A program made the position numbers and the translations under genes. From Paraburkholderia sp. PREW-6R (lineage in GTDB: Bacteria; Pseudomonadota; Gammaproteobacteria; Burkholderiales; Burkholderiaceae): DNA of 64,000 nucleotides. How positions within the stretch are numbered: position 1 is the stretch's first letter; each line of letters opens with the position of its first letter. Below the pieces are notes generated by a model that saw nothing but the letters and a program-made list of their open reading frames with translations, did not search any database and was not told the DNA's origin. The stretch is from positions 1,736,001 through 1,800,000 of the forward strand of contig NZ_CP155073.1 of assembly GCF_039621805.1 (NCBI RefSeq), given 5' to 3'. This document shows, piece by piece, positions 1-7,778 of the stretch.

Positions 1-94
1 CCGCGCATTCATGTGGTGGTTCGCGAGGCCGTGTGAGTCACGCAACGGAATCTGTGATCAGACAAATGAACGGCCTGGACCGCCGTGCTGCCGT

Positions 95-898
95 TCAGGG
101 ACGCTCGCCGCGCGCGAGCCGCGCCTCGATGTCGTACACCACCGGCATCAGATCGGCGACGCTGTCGATCACATAATGTGCGCCGGCTGCCTGCAACTTG
201 TCGATCGCCGCCTGTCGCCGCCTCGCGTATTCGTCAGGCGCAAGCGCCTTGACATCGCGCTCAGCCATCCCGAACGCGTTGCCGCTGACCGAGACGCCTA
301 CCGCCCACGTGCCGCCGTTGATGCCCTCCTCGATGCCGACCTCGGTGTCGTCCACCTTGATCGCATCTCGCGCGCGCCATACGCCCAACGCCGGCAAAGT
401 CTTGTAGATCATGTACGGCGACGGACGCCCTTCCGGCGTATCGCCCGTACACACGATACTGTCCGGCGAAAAGCCCTGCGCCGCCGCACCCGGCACGATC
501 TCAGCCATGATTTCGCGCGTGTAACCGGTAGTCGTTCCAATCCGGATGTCGTCATGGCGCAGCGCGCTCGTCACCTGCGCGACGCCCGGGATCACCGAGC
601 TGTAACTCGCGGCCACCGCGATGTTCTTCGGCACGAACACGTCGTAGACCGCGTCGATGTCGGCTTCGCGAGGCGCGTGGCCGTACTTGTCGGCCCACGC
701 CTGCGCAATGCGTGGCAGCGCCATCAGTGCAGCGATATGGGGACGCTTGGCCATGCCCATCGGGCCGCGGGCCTCGTCGATCGTGATCGAAACGCCGAAC
801 TGTTCGAACGTTTCGACAAACGCGCCCATGGGCGCCAATGAACCGTAATCGACCACCGTGCCGGCCCAGTCGAAAATCACTGCTTTGACGTGTTTCAT
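95..898 (-). CDS. phnX: Phosphonoacetaldehyde hydrolase
   Basis: This 267-residue HAD-superfamily enzyme splits phosphonoacetaldehyde into acetaldehyde and phosphate, the second step of 2-aminoethylphosphonate breakdown in the cytoplasm. The N-terminus shows the nucleophile motif FDWAGT (Asp10), and MGMAK carries Lys51, the Schiff-base lysine expected of phosphonatases. The length fits the family. The reading frame is open further upstream to 1063, but the conserved protein begins at the ATG at 898, which has a GAGAG element a few bases before it. It lies 23 bp downstream of phnW on the same strand, so the two are almost certainly cotranscribed. Assignment is firm; only expression control is inferred. 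Confidence 0.95.
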   Translation of the reverse strand: MKHVKAVIFDWAGTVVDYGSLAPMGAFVETFEQFGVSITIDEARGPMGMAKRPHIAALMALPRIAQAWADKYGHAPREADIDAVYDVFVPKNIAVAASYSSVIPGVAQVTSALRHDDIRIGTTTGYTREIMAEIVPGAAAQGFSPDSIVCTGDTPEGRPSPYMIYKTLPALGVWRARDAIKVDDTEVGIEEGINGGTWAVGVSVSGNAFGMAERDVKALAPDEYARRRQAAIDKLQAAGAHYVIDSVADLMPVVYDIEARLARGERP

Positions 899-921
899 CT
901 GATCACTCTCACAAGGTTCGG

Positions 922-2190
922 TCAGGCCGCCGCGGCTAACGCTTTGCGCTCTTCGAGCGCAGCCGCGGGCGGCGTGGCGCGTTCGACACCCATGGTTCGC
1001 AGCGCATTGGCGCAAGCCCCGACGACGCGGCGCATCACGTGTTCGTCTACCTGTCCGATACAACCGATACGGAAGCTGTCCACCACTGTCAGCTTGCCGG
1101 GATAGATGATGAAGCCCTGCTCTTTCATCAATTCATAGAAGCGCTCGAAACGGAACGACGGATGCGCCGGTGAGAAGAACGTCACGATGATCGGCGAGCG
1201 CCAGCGCGCATTCAGCAACGGCTCGAAACCCAGTTCATGCATGCCTTCGACCAGCACGTCGCGATTGTTCGCGTAGCGTGCGAGGCGGCCTGGCTGTCCG
1301 CCTTCGAGGTGATAAAGACGCAAGGCCTCGATAAATGCGGCGACCGCGTGGGTGGGCGGTGTAAAGCGCCACTGACCGGTACGGTTCATCACGTCCCACT
1401 GGTCATACACGTCGAGCGCGAGCGAATGACTGCGACCTTTCGCTTCGCGCAGCGCGCGCTTGCGGGCAATCACAAAGCCGAAACCCGGCACACCTTCAAT
1501 ACATTTATTCGCCGACGAGACGAAGGCCTCGCACACGATCTCGCGCACGTCGAGCGGCGCCGCGCCGAATGCGCTCATCGAATCGATCAGCAGCTTGCGG
1601 CCTTTCTTCGCGGTCGCGGCGGCAATTTCTTCGATCGGATTCAGGATCCCTGAACTGGTCTCGCAGTGCACGGCGACCACGTGAGTCACGCGCGGATCAG
1701 CGTCGAGCATCTGCTCCACTTCGGCGCCGCGCGGCGGCAGATAGTCGCCCTTGTCGAGCACGGTGCAGGCGCGCCCCAGATAACCGAGCGTGGTGGCAAT
1801 GCGTTTGCCGTACGCGCCGTTGGCGAGCACCAGCGCATGGCCGTCGCGTGGAATCAGACTGCCGAGCATCGCTTCCACGCAATAGCTGCCGCTGCCTTGC
1901 AGCGGCACACAGTCGTACTCACCCGCCGTGTCGCCCGCGATTTCCAGCAGGCTGCTGCGCAACTGCGCTGTCATCGCGCGGAAGTCGCCGTCCCATGAGC
2001 CCCAGTCACGCAGCATCGCCTGTTTGGTCGAAACCGCCGTCGTCAGCGGACCGGGCGTCAGCAGATACGGTTCGCGTCGATGGTCATGCCCAGCTCGGTG
2101 CTGAGGTTCGTTCTCGCGTTCGTGGGCATCCGGCGCTGCGCAGGTCGTGCCGCTGGACATTGTCGGGCGTTGCTCGAGCATGCTTGCCAT
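922..2190 (-). CDS. phnW: 2-aminoethylphosphonate--pyruvate transaminase
   Basis: This PLP-dependent class V aminotransferase transfers the amino group of 2-aminoethylphosphonate to pyruvate, giving phosphonoacetaldehyde for PhnX. The conserved core begins at LLTPGPL (about residue 43) and the PLP lysine is probably Lys229 in SSANKCIEG. The chosen ATG is preceded by GGAGAG with a 7-base spacer. It leaves about 40 residues before the core, rich in His, Arg and Glu, longer than I expect for PhnW. An internal Met at residue 11 is an alternative. The frame is open upstream to 2316, but that would run across the divergent promoter region. It is the first gene of a phnW-phnX operon; no phosphonate transporter gene is adjacent. 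Confidence 0.93.
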   Translation of the reverse strand: MASMLEQRPTMSSGTTCAAPDAHERENEPQHRAGHDHRREPYLLTPGPLTTAVSTKQAMLRDWGSWDGDFRAMTAQLRSSLLEIAGDTAGEYDCVPLQGSGSYCVEAMLGSLIPRDGHALVLANGAYGKRIATTLGYLGRACTVLDKGDYLPPRGAEVEQMLDADPRVTHVVAVHCETSSGILNPIEEIAAATAKKGRKLLIDSMSAFGAAPLDVREIVCEAFVSSANKCIEGVPGFGFVIARKRALREAKGRSHSLALDVYDQWDVMNRTGQWRFTPPTHAVAAFIEALRLYHLEGGQPGRLARYANNRDVLVEGMHELGFEPLLNARWRSPIIVTFFSPAHPSFRFERFYELMKEQGFIIYPGKLTVVDSFRIGCIGQVDEHVMRRVVGACANALRTMGVERATPPAAALEERKALAAAA

Positions 2191-2256
2191 GTTCGGACTC
2201 TCCGGTATTGGTGTTGCACTGATCAGTACAGTACCGAATGCCTGTCCATCGGTAAA

Positions 2257-2271
2257 ATCGATATAATCGAT
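2257..2271. promoter_or_regulatory. Candidate LysR operator in the phnW / LysR divergent region
   Basis: The 128-bp region between the divergent phnW and LysR genes contains ATCGATATAATCGAT, two ATCGAT hexamers separated by three bases, in an AT-richer patch than its surroundings. LysR regulators usually bind dyad sequences between their own gene and the divergently transcribed target, so this is a plausible site. The position and repeat are seen; the function is inferred. Confidence 0.4.
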
Positions 2272-2318
2272 GCCGGCATCGCAAAAACTTATACCTCGAA
2301 CGCACACATGGGGCATAC

Positions 2319-3200
2319 GTGCAATATGCGCAATTAAGGGCTTTTCACGCGGTCGCGGAACACGGCGGATTTTCGAAGGCGGCGCAGGCGTTATCGCTGA
2401 CGCAACCCGCGGTGTCGGACCACGTGCGGCGGCTGGAGCAGGATTACGGCGTCAAACTGTTCGAACGCGGACCGCGCGGCGTCGAAACCACGGAACTCGG
2501 GCTGCGTCTTTTCAGCGTGACGCGCCACATGCTCAGTTGCGAGCGCGACGCGCGGCAACTGCTCGAATCGGCGGGCGGCCTCGAATCCGGCTCGCTGTCG
2601 CTGGTGGCGGACGCGCCCGATCTCGCGGTGGCGCTGATCGGCGCGTTTCGCAAACTACATCCGGGGATTGTCGTCACGCTGTCCATCGCCAATGCGGCGG
2701 ACTGCATGCAGCGCGTGTTGTCGAGTGCGGTCGACGCCGCGATCACCGCCGCCCCCCAGGTGCATAGCCGGCTGGTAGCGCGCGTGCTGCGGCGCGATCC
2801 GCTGGTCGCCATGGTGCCGGCCAGCTCCCCGCTGTCGAAAAAACGCAAGCTGAGCTACGCGGAACTCGTTCAGCAGCCGATGATTTTCCGCGAGCCGCAG
2901 TCGGTCACCCAGCAACTGCTCGAAATCGAACTGGTGCGCGAGTCGTTGCAGGTGGAGCCGGTCATGTACGTGGACGGACGCGAGGCGCTCGAAGAAGCGG
3001 TCGCGCAGGGAATGGGCGTGGGGGTGATCGCGCGCGCCGAATTCAACGCGTCGCGGCGGATCAGAATGATCCCACTGCACGACTGTCAGGTGCAGATGAT
3101 CGAATCGTTGACACGGCTTGCCGAGCGGCCGGGATCGAACCTGCTGGATGCATTGTTCGCGGTCCACGTGCCGGGTACGGCGGCGCAGACCGCGCCATAG
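2319..3200 (+). CDS. LysR-family regulator, probable activator of phnWX
   Basis: This 293-residue LysR-type regulator has an N-terminal winged helix-turn-helix (about residues 3-60, with AAQALSLTQPAVSDHVRRLE) and a periplasmic-binding-like effector domain after about residue 90. The start is a GTG at 2319; an upstream ATG at 2308 is out of frame. It is divergent from phnW across 128 bp, the classic arrangement for a LysR regulator and its target. The inferred inducer is 2-aminoethylphosphonate or a pathway intermediate. The family is certain; the target is inferred from position. Confidence 0.88.
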   Translation: MQYAQLRAFHAVAEHGGFSKAAQALSLTQPAVSDHVRRLEQDYGVKLFERGPRGVETTELGLRLFSVTRHMLSCERDARQLLESAGGLESGSLSLVADAPDLAVALIGAFRKLHPGIVVTLSIANAADCMQRVLSSAVDAAITAAPQVHSRLVARVLRRDPLVAMVPASSPLSKKRKLSYAELVQQPMIFREPQSVTQQLLEIELVRESLQVEPVMYVDGREALEEAVAQGMGVGVIARAEFNASRRIRMIPLHDCQVQMIESLTRLAERPGSNLLDALFAVHVPGTAAQTAP

Positions 3201-3277
3201 CTGAAGGTCACAATCAGGCGGCCCGACACATGCAATGCCGGGCCTCTTGTGCTGTTGCTCTCTATGCGTCGGGTCGA

Positions 3278-4024
3278 CTAGCGCGCGCCGCCGCTTGCGA
3301 TCAGACTTTCGCCAGTCAGCCAGCGTGCGTCGTCGGATGCGAGGAACGTGACGACATCGGCGATTTCGTCAGGCTGGCCGATACGGCCAAGCGGTGTCGT
3401 GCTGACCGCCCATGCTTCCAGATCCGAGCCCATGATGCCGGCGGTGTGCGTGCCTTCGGTTGCGACCATGCCGGGGTTCACCGAGTTGACGCGAATCTTC
3501 CGCGGGCCGAGCTCACGCGCAAGCACGCCGGTAATGCCGTCCACCGCGCCCTTGGTCGCGGTATAGACCGCGCTGCCCGGAGGCGTGATGCGGCTCACCA
3601 CCGAACTGATGTTGACGATGCTCGCGCCTTCGCCCATCCGTTTGACAGCGGCCTGCGTGGTCAGCAGCAGCCCCAGCACGTTGACGTTGAAGTGCTTGTG
3701 GAAATGCTCTTCGGTGATCTCTTCGATCGGCGCGAATTCATAGACGCCCGAATTGTTCACGAGAATATCGAGGCGGCCAAACGTTTCCACCGCCGCATCA
3801 ATAATGCGTTGCGCGTCCGTGGCTTTCGACACATCGCCGCCCACCGCCACGGCCTTGCCGCCGCCCGCCGTGATCGCGGCGACGACTTCGTCCGCACCTG
3901 CCTTGCTCGACGCATAGTTCACCACCACCGACGCGCCCTGCGCGGCCAGCGCTTTTGCGATCGCCGCGCCGATGCCCTTCGATCCGCCAGTGACGACTGC
4001 GACTTTACCTGTGAGCTTGCTCAT
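3278..4024 (-). CDS. SDR-family NAD(P)-dependent oxidoreductase
   Basis: This is a classical short-chain dehydrogenase of 248 residues, cytoplasmic. The Rossmann nucleotide-binding motif is TGGSKGIG (residues 12-19), NNSG lies at about 90-93, the catalytic Ser is in NISS (about 140), and the catalytic pair is Tyr154/Lys158 in YTATK. Such proteins are often labelled 3-oxoacyl-ACP reductase or glucose dehydrogenase, but the substrate cannot be read from sequence. It converges on the LysR gene (77 bp apart) and is monocistronic as far as can be seen. No cofactor preference is claimed. Confidence 0.9.
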   Translation of the reverse strand: MSKLTGKVAVVTGGSKGIGAAIAKALAAQGASVVVNYASSKAGADEVVAAITAGGGKAVAVGGDVSKATDAQRIIDAAVETFGRLDILVNNSGVYEFAPIEEITEEHFHKHFNVNVLGLLLTTQAAVKRMGEGASIVNISSVVSRITPPGSAVYTATKGAVDGITGVLARELGPRKIRVNSVNPGMVATEGTHTAGIMGSDLEAWAVSTTPLGRIGQPDEIADVVTFLASDDARWLTGESLIASGGAR

Positions 4025-4257
4025 GTTCGTGTCCTTTAGATGGGTTTCGCGCCGACGGCTGCCCGCGACGATTCGCAGCGGCCGTCAATGAAACGGGTCA
4101 TGCACTGGCGCTGTCACTGGACACAATGTAGGCATGCCGGCGGCAGGGATAAAGCGGCTGACCGCGAATAGATACGTCGGATCCGCCGAACAATCAGAAA
4201 TGACGCGTTGCTGCAGCCGTGACGGGCGTAACCGGGCCGCGTCTCGCCGCGGAAACT

Positions 4258-4279
4258 GCGCGGCCGGATCGAGCCGCGC
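4258..4279 (-). terminator. GC-rich hairpin after copC
   Basis: A 7-bp stem (GCGCGGC paired with GCCGCGC, 8-base loop) lies about 40 bp past the copC stop on the minus strand. There is no clear T run, so it may be a weak terminator or simply an RNA-stabilising hairpin. Confidence 0.35.
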
Positions 4280-4318
4280 GTCATGAACCGGGGCGAAAAC
4301 GCGACCCGTATCCCGACG

Positions 4319-4711
4319 CTACTTCACGTTGAACGTGTAATCGCCATGCGTGCGATGACCGTCCGACGCTACCGCGACCCAGTGCACCGTGTACCGCCCC
4401 GCGCCCAACGACGGCAACGCTACGGTCATTTCGGCTGGCTGCTTGGCGTCCACCGCCGACTTCGCCGTGTTGACCTGTCTGCCGCCGGCATCGCTCACGT
4501 TCAGTGAACTGAACGCCGGTTCGAGCGGCCCGTCGAACAGGATGCGGACCTCGGCGGGCGACGCCACCGTGGCTCCGGCGCCCGGTTCCTGTTTTTGCGG
4601 AAACACGTGTGCGAAGGCCGCGCCGGCAATCGTCAATCCCGCGATCAGTGCGGCGCATCTGGCTGCCACGCTCGACGGGCGTAGAGCGTGTCTGTCGATT
4701 GAATTTTTCAT
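4319..4711 (-). CDS. copC: CopC-domain periplasmic copper-resistance protein
   Basis: This is a 130-residue exported protein of the CopC/YobA type. It has an N-terminal signal peptide ending near AGAAFAH, then a CopC beta-sandwich: mature protein starting with His (HVFPQKQEPGAGA), the family's SPAEVRILFDGPLEPAFSSL segment and the C-terminal YTVHWVAVASDGH-THGDYTF block. In the family the N-terminal His and the HxxxxH-like C-terminal region bind copper. It is the last gene of a minus-strand group with an outer-membrane-like protein (15 bp gap) and a Met-rich DUF2946 protein upstream. No copD is adjacent, which is unusual since CopC is commonly paired with the CopD membrane protein. Confidence 0.88.
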   Translation of the reverse strand: MKNSIDRHALRPSSVAARCAALIAGLTIAGAAFAHVFPQKQEPGAGATVASPAEVRILFDGPLEPAFSSLNVSDAGGRQVNTAKSAVDAKQPAEMTVALPSLGAGRYTVHWVAVASDGHRTHGDYTFNVK

Positions 4712-4726
4712 CAGCTTTCTCCTGCG

Positions 4727-5623
4727 TTACTGGAACAACGGTTTGCCGATCGTGTTCGGCGCAACGTCGTCAAAGAAAATATGCGCCTGGACCAGAATGC
4801 CGACATGCGAGCCGCTCGCGTGGTTGACTGGAATCTGCGCTTCCACGCCGAACTGTCCGTAACGGTTGATCCAGATAAAGCCCGGGTTGACCGTGCCGGT
4901 AGTCTGCCCCTGGCTGCGTGAGAGCGGAATCTCCACCAGAGGAATGAGATTCGCGAACGGCTGCGGCAGACCCGCGTCATGCACGTGCTGCTGCAGATAC
5001 GGCAGGCTGTACTGCACCGTGAAGCCGTAGTTGAACGCGTTCGGCTGCCCGGCGCCGGTCGTCAGCGCGGGGCCCGCTTCCGCCGTGATCGCGACAGGGC
5101 GCAGATACGCCAGCGCGTCCGGCAGGTCGCCCATCCCTTTGCCCGCGTAGATCGTCGGCGAAATCGTCGAGAAGTTGTCGGCGATCGCGCGGCTGCCCGT
5201 GCCGCCGATTTCGGCGTCCACACCGATCGACGTCATGAACTCGTGCGCGTCGTTCACATACAGCAGATATTTCAGGCCGACGCCAAAGTTGTCGAAGCCA
5301 CGCGCCGTGGGATTGTTCTGCATCACATAAGCACCGTCGACGGAAACCGCGAGGCGCGGCGTAATCAGCTTGTCGTACTCGAAGTCAAAGGTATTGATGC
5401 TCTGGTCGCCGCTATCGCCCGGCACGCGCTGGTGGCCGTATTCGAGGTTGGCTTCGTCGCCGACGCCGGGATCGTCGACTGCCATCGTCGACGGAAAGAC
5501 GCGGTCGCCCGCGATCGCGTGCGCGTGGGCGAGCGACGGCGCACCGAGCAACGCGCCGATCGTGGCCGCGACGAGCGGCGCAGCGCGCAGCAGGCTTTCG
5601 CTGCGCTTAAGGGAAGTCTGCAT
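4727..5623 (-). CDS. Exported beta-barrel-like protein of a copper-associated operon
   Basis: This 298-residue protein has a signal peptide (TM-like stretch ending near LAHAHA) and a long mature part made of alternating polar and aromatic strands with no internal TM helix, which suggests an outer-membrane beta-barrel. The start is the ATG at 5623 with AGGA upstream; the frame is open 16 codons further. The mature N-terminus is His-containing (AHAIAGDRVFPSTM). I do not recognise a named family with certainty; the context between a DUF2946 protein and CopC suggests a role in copper handling, perhaps as an outer-membrane channel. That role is inferred from neighbourhood only. Confidence 0.7.
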   Translation of the reverse strand: MQTSLKRSESLLRAAPLVAATIGALLGAPSLAHAHAIAGDRVFPSTMAVDDPGVGDEANLEYGHQRVPGDSGDQSINTFDFEYDKLITPRLAVSVDGAYVMQNNPTARGFDNFGVGLKYLLYVNDAHEFMTSIGVDAEIGGTGSRAIADNFSTISPTIYAGKGMGDLPDALAYLRPVAITAEAGPALTTGAGQPNAFNYGFTVQYSLPYLQQHVHDAGLPQPFANLIPLVEIPLSRSQGQTTGTVNPGFIWINRYGQFGVEAQIPVNHASGSHVGILVQAHIFFDDVAPNTIGKPLFQ

Positions 5624-5659
5624 GGTCCATCCTGTTTCATAGGTCGTGGCAATGCCGGC

Positions 5660-5713
5660 GCGCGCGTCCACACGGACGCGCGCCCATAGCCGCGATGCGT
5701 GTCACGCATCGCG
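5660..5713. repeat. Two consecutive inverted repeats in the copper operon spacer
   Basis: The 116-bp spacer between the DUF2946 gene and the barrel gene carries two perfect inverted repeats. At 5660-5683, 10-bp arms (GCGCGCGTCC) flank an ACAC loop. At 5691-5713, 11-bp arms (CGCGATGCGTG) flank a single central T. The first looks like an RNA hairpin; the second has almost no loop and looks more like a protein-binding operator. No T run follows either. Confidence 0.6.
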
Positions 5714-5739
5714 CGGCAATGACTGGTTTCGAACTCGAT

Positions 5740-6222
5740 TCAGGCGATGAAAGGCGGGGCGCGCGGTTGCGCGGAGGTCAGCGGCTCGGCGCGGCGAACG
5801 CTCTCGAAGCGCGTCGCGACGGTGTGTTCGAGCGCGCGGATGGTGATGACAAAGCGCGCCGCGACGCTCGGCATCACGGGCAGATGCGCAAGCAGGCTGC
5901 AGTACCCACAGGCGTCGCCATCGGGCATCGCGGTTTGAGAGCCTGGGTGGGTGTGATGGCCTCGATCGGCACGAGGGATGCCGGAGTCGTCGGGTGGGTC
6001 AGATACGGGCGGCGCCTCGTCCACTGATGCTGCTTCCTGCATCGAAGGCATCGAGTCCATTGACGACATCGAACTCATCGACGGCATGTCGCAATGCTCG
6101 CCGGCCAGGGCGGCGCATGCATGGAGCGCGGCGAGCGTATGCGAGATCGTCGGCGCGAGCGTGGCCATCAGGATCGCGAACAACCCTAGCCAACTGCCGA
6201 TCTTCCTGTGGAAACGACTCAC
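5740..6222 (-). CDS. DUF2946-type Met-rich exported protein
   Basis: This protein of about 160 residues has one N-terminal hydrophobic segment (about 8-38), then HCDMPSMSSMSSMDSMPSM, a run of five MxxM repeats typical of copper-binding segments, a His cluster (GHHTH) and a C-terminal CGYC motif (DACGYC) followed by a hydrophobic stretch. This architecture matches DUF2946 proteins, which often sit next to copper genes. I chose the GTG at 6222 because the conserved part (SRFHRKIGSWLGLF) starts there; an ATG at 6348 in the same frame would add 42 residues. It leads the minus-strand set with the barrel protein and CopC, although two inverted repeats lie in between. Confidence 0.7.
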   Translation of the reverse strand: MSRFHRKIGSWLGLFAILMATLAPTISHTLAALHACAALAGEHCDMPSMSSMSSMDSMPSMQEAASVDEAPPVSDPPDDSGIPRADRGHHTHPGSQTAMPDGDACGYCSLLAHLPVMPSVAARFVITIRALEHTVATRFESVRRAEPLTSAQPRAPPFIA

Positions 6223-6401
6223 GCTGCGCCCGCCGAACCGATGAGAAAAGCCGACGCGAATTATGCCATGCAGGACCGGCGTTTTTCGTACGACAGGTCC
6301 GACGTGTTCGCGGGCCGCGCCGTCAATAGAGCAAACTGCCAGAAGCAAGCCGGCGCGCGACAGTGGACAATGCGTGATCCAGCGTCCCGTACGGAGGGTT
6401 C

Positions 6402-7739
6402 ATGAAAGCGCAGCGCCCGCGGCCCCCGCACTTCCCGGACGACGCCGCTCACGTGGAGTGGCGCGATCACACGCTGCTGTATGTCGCGGTGGCGGCCCTG
6501 ATCGTGCTGGGGGTGACGCTGATCGTGTGGATAATCGATCCGGCGCCGCCCAGAACGATCACGATGAGTGCCGGACCGCACGACAGCTCGTTTCTGGTCG
6601 CAGCCGAACAATACAAGCGGATCCTGGCCCACAACGGCATCACGCTGAACGTGCTCGAATCCGACGGCTCGGTGCAGAATCTGAAGCGGCTGCTCGACCC
6701 CGCCCAACACGTCGACATCGCGTTCGTGCAGGGCGGCGTGGCCGACGGTCTCGACACTTCGACATTGATGTCGCTTGGCAGCGTGTTCTATGTGCCGGTG
6801 GTGGTGTTCTATCGCGGCACGGGACTCACCGAGCTGTCCCAGCTCGAAGGCAAACGGATCGCGGTGGGCCGCGAAGGCAGCGGCACACGTCAACTCGCGC
6901 TCAAGCTACTCGACGCCAATGGCATTGCGCCTGGTGGCACGACCACGCTGCTGCCGAGCGACGGACTGCAGGCCGCCACGCAGCTCGTCACGGGCGAGGC
7001 GGACGCCGCTATCCTGAGCGGCGATTCGGCTACGCGCGGCCTGATGTTGCGCGTACTCCGCGTGCCGGGCATCTCCGTGATGAATTTCGACGAGGCCCGC
7101 GCCTACACGCGCCTTTTCCCCTATCTGGACGAGATCGACCTGCCGCCTGGGGTACTGGATCTGCGGCACAGGATTCCACCCGACACCATCCACCTCGTCA
7201 GCCCGACTGTCGAACTGGTGGCTCGTGCGAATCTGCATCCGGCTATCTCCGATCTGCTGATCGAAGCTGCCCAGGAAGTGCACGGCTTGCCTGGTCTGCT
7301 GCAGCGGGCCGGCGAGTTTCCGAGCCCGGTTGCGCGGGACTACCAGATTAGCGAGGACGCGCAACGCTACTACAAGACCGGGAAGAGTTTCCTGTACCGG
7401 ACGCTGCCGTTCTGGGTGGCGAGCATCGGCGATCGCGTGCTGGTGCTGCTGCTGCCGATGGCGGTGCTGCTGTTCCCGGCGATGCGGCTCATTCCGGCAC
7501 TGTACCGCTGGCGTGTGCGCTCCCGCATCTACCGCTATTACGGCGCGCTGATCGCAATCGAGCGCGGCGCGCTCGCCGATTCGACCGCCGAGGAGCGCAA
7601 GCGGCTATTCGAAGAGCTGGACCAGATCGAGGCTTCGTTGAACCAGCTGCGAATGCCGCTGGCGTATGCCGACGCGTTCTACGTGCTGCGCGAACACGTC
7701 GGCTTCGTGCGCAGCCGGCTGGAAGCCGGTGCGGCCTGA
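6402..7739 (+). CDS. TAXI-family solute-binding protein with two membrane anchors
   Basis: This 445-residue protein begins with a cytoplasmic stretch and a TM helix (about 26-46), followed by a TAXI (TRAP-associated extracytoplasmic immunogenic) binding domain from about residue 54 (TITMSAGPHDSSFLVAAEQY) to about 300. A second hydrophobic segment follows (about 337-370), then a basic C-terminal region of about 75 residues with a likely coiled coil (EERKRLFEELDQIEASLNQL). Classical TAXI proteins are cleaved periplasmic subunits with a fused DctQM permease nearby; here no permease is adjacent and the C-terminal tail should lie in the cytoplasm. GGAGG precedes the ATG. Ligand unknown; a sensory or scaffolding role is possible. 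Confidence 0.82.
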   Translation: MKAQRPRPPHFPDDAAHVEWRDHTLLYVAVAALIVLGVTLIVWIIDPAPPRTITMSAGPHDSSFLVAAEQYKRILAHNGITLNVLESDGSVQNLKRLLDPAQHVDIAFVQGGVADGLDTSTLMSLGSVFYVPVVVFYRGTGLTELSQLEGKRIAVGREGSGTRQLALKLLDANGIAPGGTTTLLPSDGLQAATQLVTGEADAAILSGDSATRGLMLRVLRVPGISVMNFDEARAYTRLFPYLDEIDLPPGVLDLRHRIPPDTIHLVSPTVELVARANLHPAISDLLIEAAQEVHGLPGLLQRAGEFPSPVARDYQISEDAQRYYKTGKSFLYRTLPFWVASIGDRVLVLLLPMAVLLFPAMRLIPALYRWRVRSRIYRYYGALIAIERGALADSTAEERKRLFEELDQIEASLNQLRMPLAYADAFYVLREHVGFVRSRLEAGAA

Positions 7740-7778
7740 CGCCCGCCGCCCCTCGCGGGTGGCCGGGGTGTACGGGTG

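Noticed and set aside
3220..3244. Hairpin GGCCCG/CGGGCC between the LysR and SDR genes
   Set aside because: Six-bp stem with a 13-base loop and only a broken T stretch; possible but not supported enough.
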